NCBI GenBank assembly: GCA_029940125.1
Contig: JAOZRP010000047.1
Location: forward strand, 1-6,790
Direction: 5' to 3'
DNA length: 6,790 nt
Origin: a bacterium
GTDB taxonomy: Bacteria > Desulfobacterota > Anaeroferrophillalia > Anaeroferrophillales > Anaeroferrophillaceae
Part shown: positions 4,434 through 6,790 of the stretch, in pieces
How the letters are laid out: every line of letters begins with the position of its first letter
Numbering within the stretch: the stretch's first letter is position 1
Made by a program: the position numbers and the translations under genes
Notes under the pieces: generated by a model
Told to the model about the DNA's origin: nothing
Seen by the model: the letters and a program-made list of their open reading frames with translations, nothing else
Databases searched by the model: none

Positions 4434-6656
4434 ATGAGCAGAAAAATGATTTTTTACCTGGCCGCGGCGCTGGTTTTCGGCATGACAGCCCGGGTCGCGG
4501 CCGCGGAAACGGGGGGCGAACCTTCCCCGTCCATGACCATGGAGACCATCACGGTGCAGGAAACCCTGATTTCCCCGACCCGGCAGGAGGGAGACCTGCT
4601 GCATACCGGCAGCATGGTAACCAGGGCCGGCATCTCGCTGGCCGGCGCCGGCGCCACCGGCAGCGTTTTCAAGGTTCTCGATCTGCTGCCGGGGGTTGAC
4701 ACCGAGCTTCAGGATCCCCTGGGAATCGCCGGCAAGGAAATGCGGATTCGCGGGATCAGGAGCATGTTTGCCGGCATGTCGGTTGAGGGCCTGCCCAATT
4801 ACGGGATCATGCCCGTCGGTCCCCGGGATGACATCTACGACCTGGAAAACCTTGAATCCGTCGGTCTCTATAAAGGTTCCACCCCCCTGAGTCTGGGAAC
4901 CGGTTCCGGCAACCGCGGCGGGACCATCAGTCTGGCGTACCGGCGCCCGGCGCCCGATTTTCAACTGGATTTGCGCCAGCAGCTGGGCAGCGACAACGCC
5001 CGGCGCAGCTTCATCCGCCTGGATTCCGGCCGGCTGCCGACCGGCACCAGCTTCTTTGGCTCTTATTCCCGTGCCGAAGCGGACAAGTGGAAGGGCAGCG
5101 GCGATCTCGGTCCCCGGGACCATGTCACCATCGGGGTTGTCCAGCCGTTGGGAGAGCGGGCCAAGCTGGAACTGTTTTACAATTATAACGACGTGGAACG
5201 GCACGATTTCAAACCGCTCAGCTATGCCGAAGCGGACCAAATCAAGGATGCCTATCGCCATGATTATAATCCCAGCCTGTCCGGCAACGGCGCTGTTGAT
5301 GTCAACTACTACGATTACCATCGCGGCGACTACCAGAACAGCGATCTGCTGGCCATCCTGTCTTTTCAGCCGCGTCCCGGCAGTTCGCTGACCCTCAAGC
5401 CTTACTACAGCCGCGAGGACGGCACCACCCTGGACGGCAAGGCCGACAAGGTGCGGGAGCTGGAACGCTATGGCCTGACTACGGAGTACCTGGGGCAGTT
5501 TGATAATTTCAATCTTACGGCCGGCTACTGGTATGAATCCCACGATTTGAAGAAATACGTCCGGGCCAACGCCATCACCGCCACCGGCCGGGTGTACAGC
5601 GGCTGGAAGTATTTGAGCGACAACCACGGCAACGGCGACATTCACAGCCCTTACCTGCAGCTTGCCCGCCGGTTCGGCAAATGGACGGTGCAGGCGGGGG
5701 TGAAATATTTTTACTATGCCGAGCCGTCCAGCACCGCCTATCGCGGCAGTGCCGCCGCCGGCACCCCGTATTCCTACGAAGACGCCCTGGATCACAACCT
5801 GGGGGAGGACGCCGCCCTCAGCCTTGACCGGATGACCTACGATGAATGGCTGCCGAGCCTGGCGGTTGGCTGCCAATGGAACGACAAGCTGGAATTGTAC
5901 GCCAATTACGGCCGCAACTACATGCGTCCCTACGCTTATGTTCCGGTGGCTACCATCTATGCCGCCAACCGGTCCCGCTTCCAGGCCGCCGGCCTGACCC
6001 TGCAGGATGTCATGGATGACTGGGACATGGAAACCTCCGACAACATCGACGTCGGTGTGCGGTATTACGGCGACTGGTTCGAGCTCCAGCCCACCATCTT
6101 TTTCGCCCGGCACCATGACTTGCTGGCCCTTGCCTATGATCCGCAGGTAGGGGTTAATTATCATCAGAACGTCGGCGATGCCACCGCCATCGGCGCTGAA
6201 CTGGCCGTTACCCTTTATCCGACCGAGAACCTGCTGGTTTTTATCAATCCCAGCTATACCCGGATGCGCTTTGACGACGACCTGGAACGGGGTGGAACCA
6301 TGGTTCATATTGAGGGCAAACAGCTGCCCGATACGCCCGAGATGCTGTTTAAAACCGGGCTGATTTATACCCTGGGAAGGCTGGAAATCGCTCCAACCTT
6401 CAAATACGTGGGCCGGCGCTACGGCGACCCGCAGAACGATCAGCCCATTTCCCCCCATGGCCTGGTGGATCTGTCCCTGCGCTATACCCGGAAGAACATC
6501 TTTTCCCTGCGGTCGGTGACCGCCGAGCTGGCGGTCAGCAACCTTTTTGACCGAAAATACGTCGGCAGCATCATCGCCCAGGATGACGGCAGCGGTTCCG
6601 CATACTACGCCGGGGCGCCGTTCAGCGCCGTTTTCAGCCTCCGGGCACGATTTTAG
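4434..6656 (+). CDS. TonB-dependent outer-membrane receptor
   Basis: This 740-residue protein should carry a scarce or bulky ligand across the outer membrane, energised by TonB-ExbB-ExbD. Residues 1-24 are a signal peptide: basic SRK, a hydrophobic core and AAA before E25. The TonB box ETITVQE is at 37-43. The plug follows, with VLDLLPGV (81-88), EMRIRGI (102-108), VEGLPNYG (117-124), LENLESVGLYKGSTPLSLGT (137-156) and GGTISLAYRRP (162-172). From about residue 175 to the end, alternating aromatic-rich strands form the 22-strand barrel. It closes with SNLFDRKYVG and a terminal phenylalanine, the signal read by the BAM complex. The plug wording resembles siderophore or ferric-citrate (FecA-like) receptors, but there is no N-terminal signalling domain and no visible ligand determinant. 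ATG 4434 is chosen because it fits the signal peptide and the AAGGGG site; TTG 4416 lies inside that site. The two upstream acyl-CoA synthetases hint at, but do not show, a hydrophobic ligand. No TonB, ExbBD or transporter gene is nearby. Confidence 0.92.
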   Translation: MSRKMIFYLAAALVFGMTARVAAAETGGEPSPSMTMETITVQETLISPTRQEGDLLHTGSMVTRAGISLAGAGATGSVFKVLDLLPGVDTELQDPLGIAGKEMRIRGIRSMFAGMSVEGLPNYGIMPVGPRDDIYDLENLESVGLYKGSTPLSLGTGSGNRGGTISLAYRRPAPDFQLDLRQQLGSDNARRSFIRLDSGRLPTGTSFFGSYSRAEADKWKGSGDLGPRDHVTIGVVQPLGERAKLELFYNYNDVERHDFKPLSYAEADQIKDAYRHDYNPSLSGNGAVDVNYYDYHRGDYQNSDLLAILSFQPRPGSSLTLKPYYSREDGTTLDGKADKVRELERYGLTTEYLGQFDNFNLTAGYWYESHDLKKYVRANAITATGRVYSGWKYLSDNHGNGDIHSPYLQLARRFGKWTVQAGVKYFYYAEPSSTAYRGSAAAGTPYSYEDALDHNLGEDAALSLDRMTYDEWLPSLAVGCQWNDKLELYANYGRNYMRPYAYVPVATIYAANRSRFQAAGLTLQDVMDDWDMETSDNIDVGVRYYGDWFELQPTIFFARHHDLLALAYDPQVGVNYHQNVGDATAIGAELAVTLYPTENLLVFINPSYTRMRFDDDLERGGTMVHIEGKQLPDTPEMLFKTGLIYTLGRLEIAPTFKYVGRRYGDPQNDQPISPHGLVDLSLRYTRKNIFSLRSVTAELAVSNLFDRKYVGSIIAQDDGSGSAYYAGAPFSAVFSLRARF

Positions 6657-6737
6657 TTTTGAGTTGAGCGGTGAGCAGTGTTGTAAGATCGTTAAAACTG
6701 GTTCAGGGTGCTGAAACGCGGTTGATGGACAATCCGA
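6657..6737. other. Region after the receptor gene, no clear terminator
   Basis: Only a weak hairpin is visible, TTCAG (6702-6706) with CTGAA (6711-6715) around GGTG, without a T run. Transcription may stop beyond the window or by Rho. Confidence 0.4.
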
Positions 6738-6774
6738 TAAATCAGCTTGATTTACCCGATTGACTTGGGATAAT
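6738..6774 (+). promoter_or_regulatory. Inverted repeat overlapping a possible outward promoter
   Basis: TAAATCA (6738-6744) and TGATTTA (6748-6754) form a perfect inverted repeat with a GCT centre. Overlapping it, TTGATT (6747-6752) and GATAAT (6769-6774) are spaced 16 bp apart, and TGG directly before GATAAT gives an extended -10. This looks like an operator on the promoter of a gene beyond position 6790, but the gene is not visible. Confidence 0.35.
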
Positions 6775-6790
6775 GAATTGCATTGCCGGA

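Noticed and set aside
4431..6458. A 675-codon open frame on the - strand opposite the receptor gene
   Set aside because: It is codon-aligned with the receptor frame and explained by the same codon avoidance. The product is Gly/Ala/Val-rich with no recognisable domain.
6690..6700. A further regulator site, CGTTAAAACTG, resembling CGTTAACTG of the 17-bp repeats
   Set aside because: It needs a 2-bp insertion in the core and loses the palindrome.

Overview
The window holds three complete protein-coding genes, all on the + strand: two AMP-forming acyl-CoA synthetases and a TonB-dependent outer-membrane receptor. The receptor, with its signal peptide and C-terminal phenylalanine, shows a Gram-negative host. 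The moderately GC-rich coding DNA, AT-rich intergenic DNA and two different acyl-CoA ligases side by side suggest a metabolically versatile anaerobe of the Desulfobacterota/Desulfuromonadota kind. That placement is a guess; no marker gene is present.

Layout. Positions 1-685 are non-coding as far as I can tell. They contain a 10-bp tandem repeat (30-49), a GC-rich island that may be a gene remnant (about 136-281), two exact 17-bp direct repeats (398-414, 422-438), a sigma70-type promoter with a perfect -35 box inside an inverted repeat (447-479), and a leader with a long-range stem (549-609). Next comes an ACSM-type medium-chain acyl-CoA synthetase (686-2377), closed by a strong intrinsic terminator (2395-2423). 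A 9-mer shared with the 17-bp repeats (2456-2464) precedes an ACSF2/FadD-type fatty-acyl-CoA synthetase (2489-4168). The 265-bp gap after it carries a promoter whose -35 box lies in a perfect inverted repeat (4186-4216), a GC-rich palindromic hairpin (4267-4295), a terminator-like stem with an 8-T tail (4317-4373), and a hairpin that buries the ribosome binding site (4412-4427) of the TonB-dependent receptor (4434-6656). The last 134 bp hold an inverted repeat overlapping a possible promoter that points out of the window.

How the parts may work together. Both synthetases convert a free carboxylic acid, ATP and CoA to acyl-CoA, AMP and pyrophosphate, so they would feed beta-oxidation or related pathways. 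The shared AACGTTAAC element suggests one regulator for both, although a terminator separates their transcripts. The receptor has its own promoter and a structured leader, so it is probably a separate regulatory unit; its ligand cannot be told from the sequence. No known riboswitch consensus, mobile element, CRISPR array or RNA gene was recognised. The most interesting unexplained part is the roughly 210-nt leader of the receptor gene.
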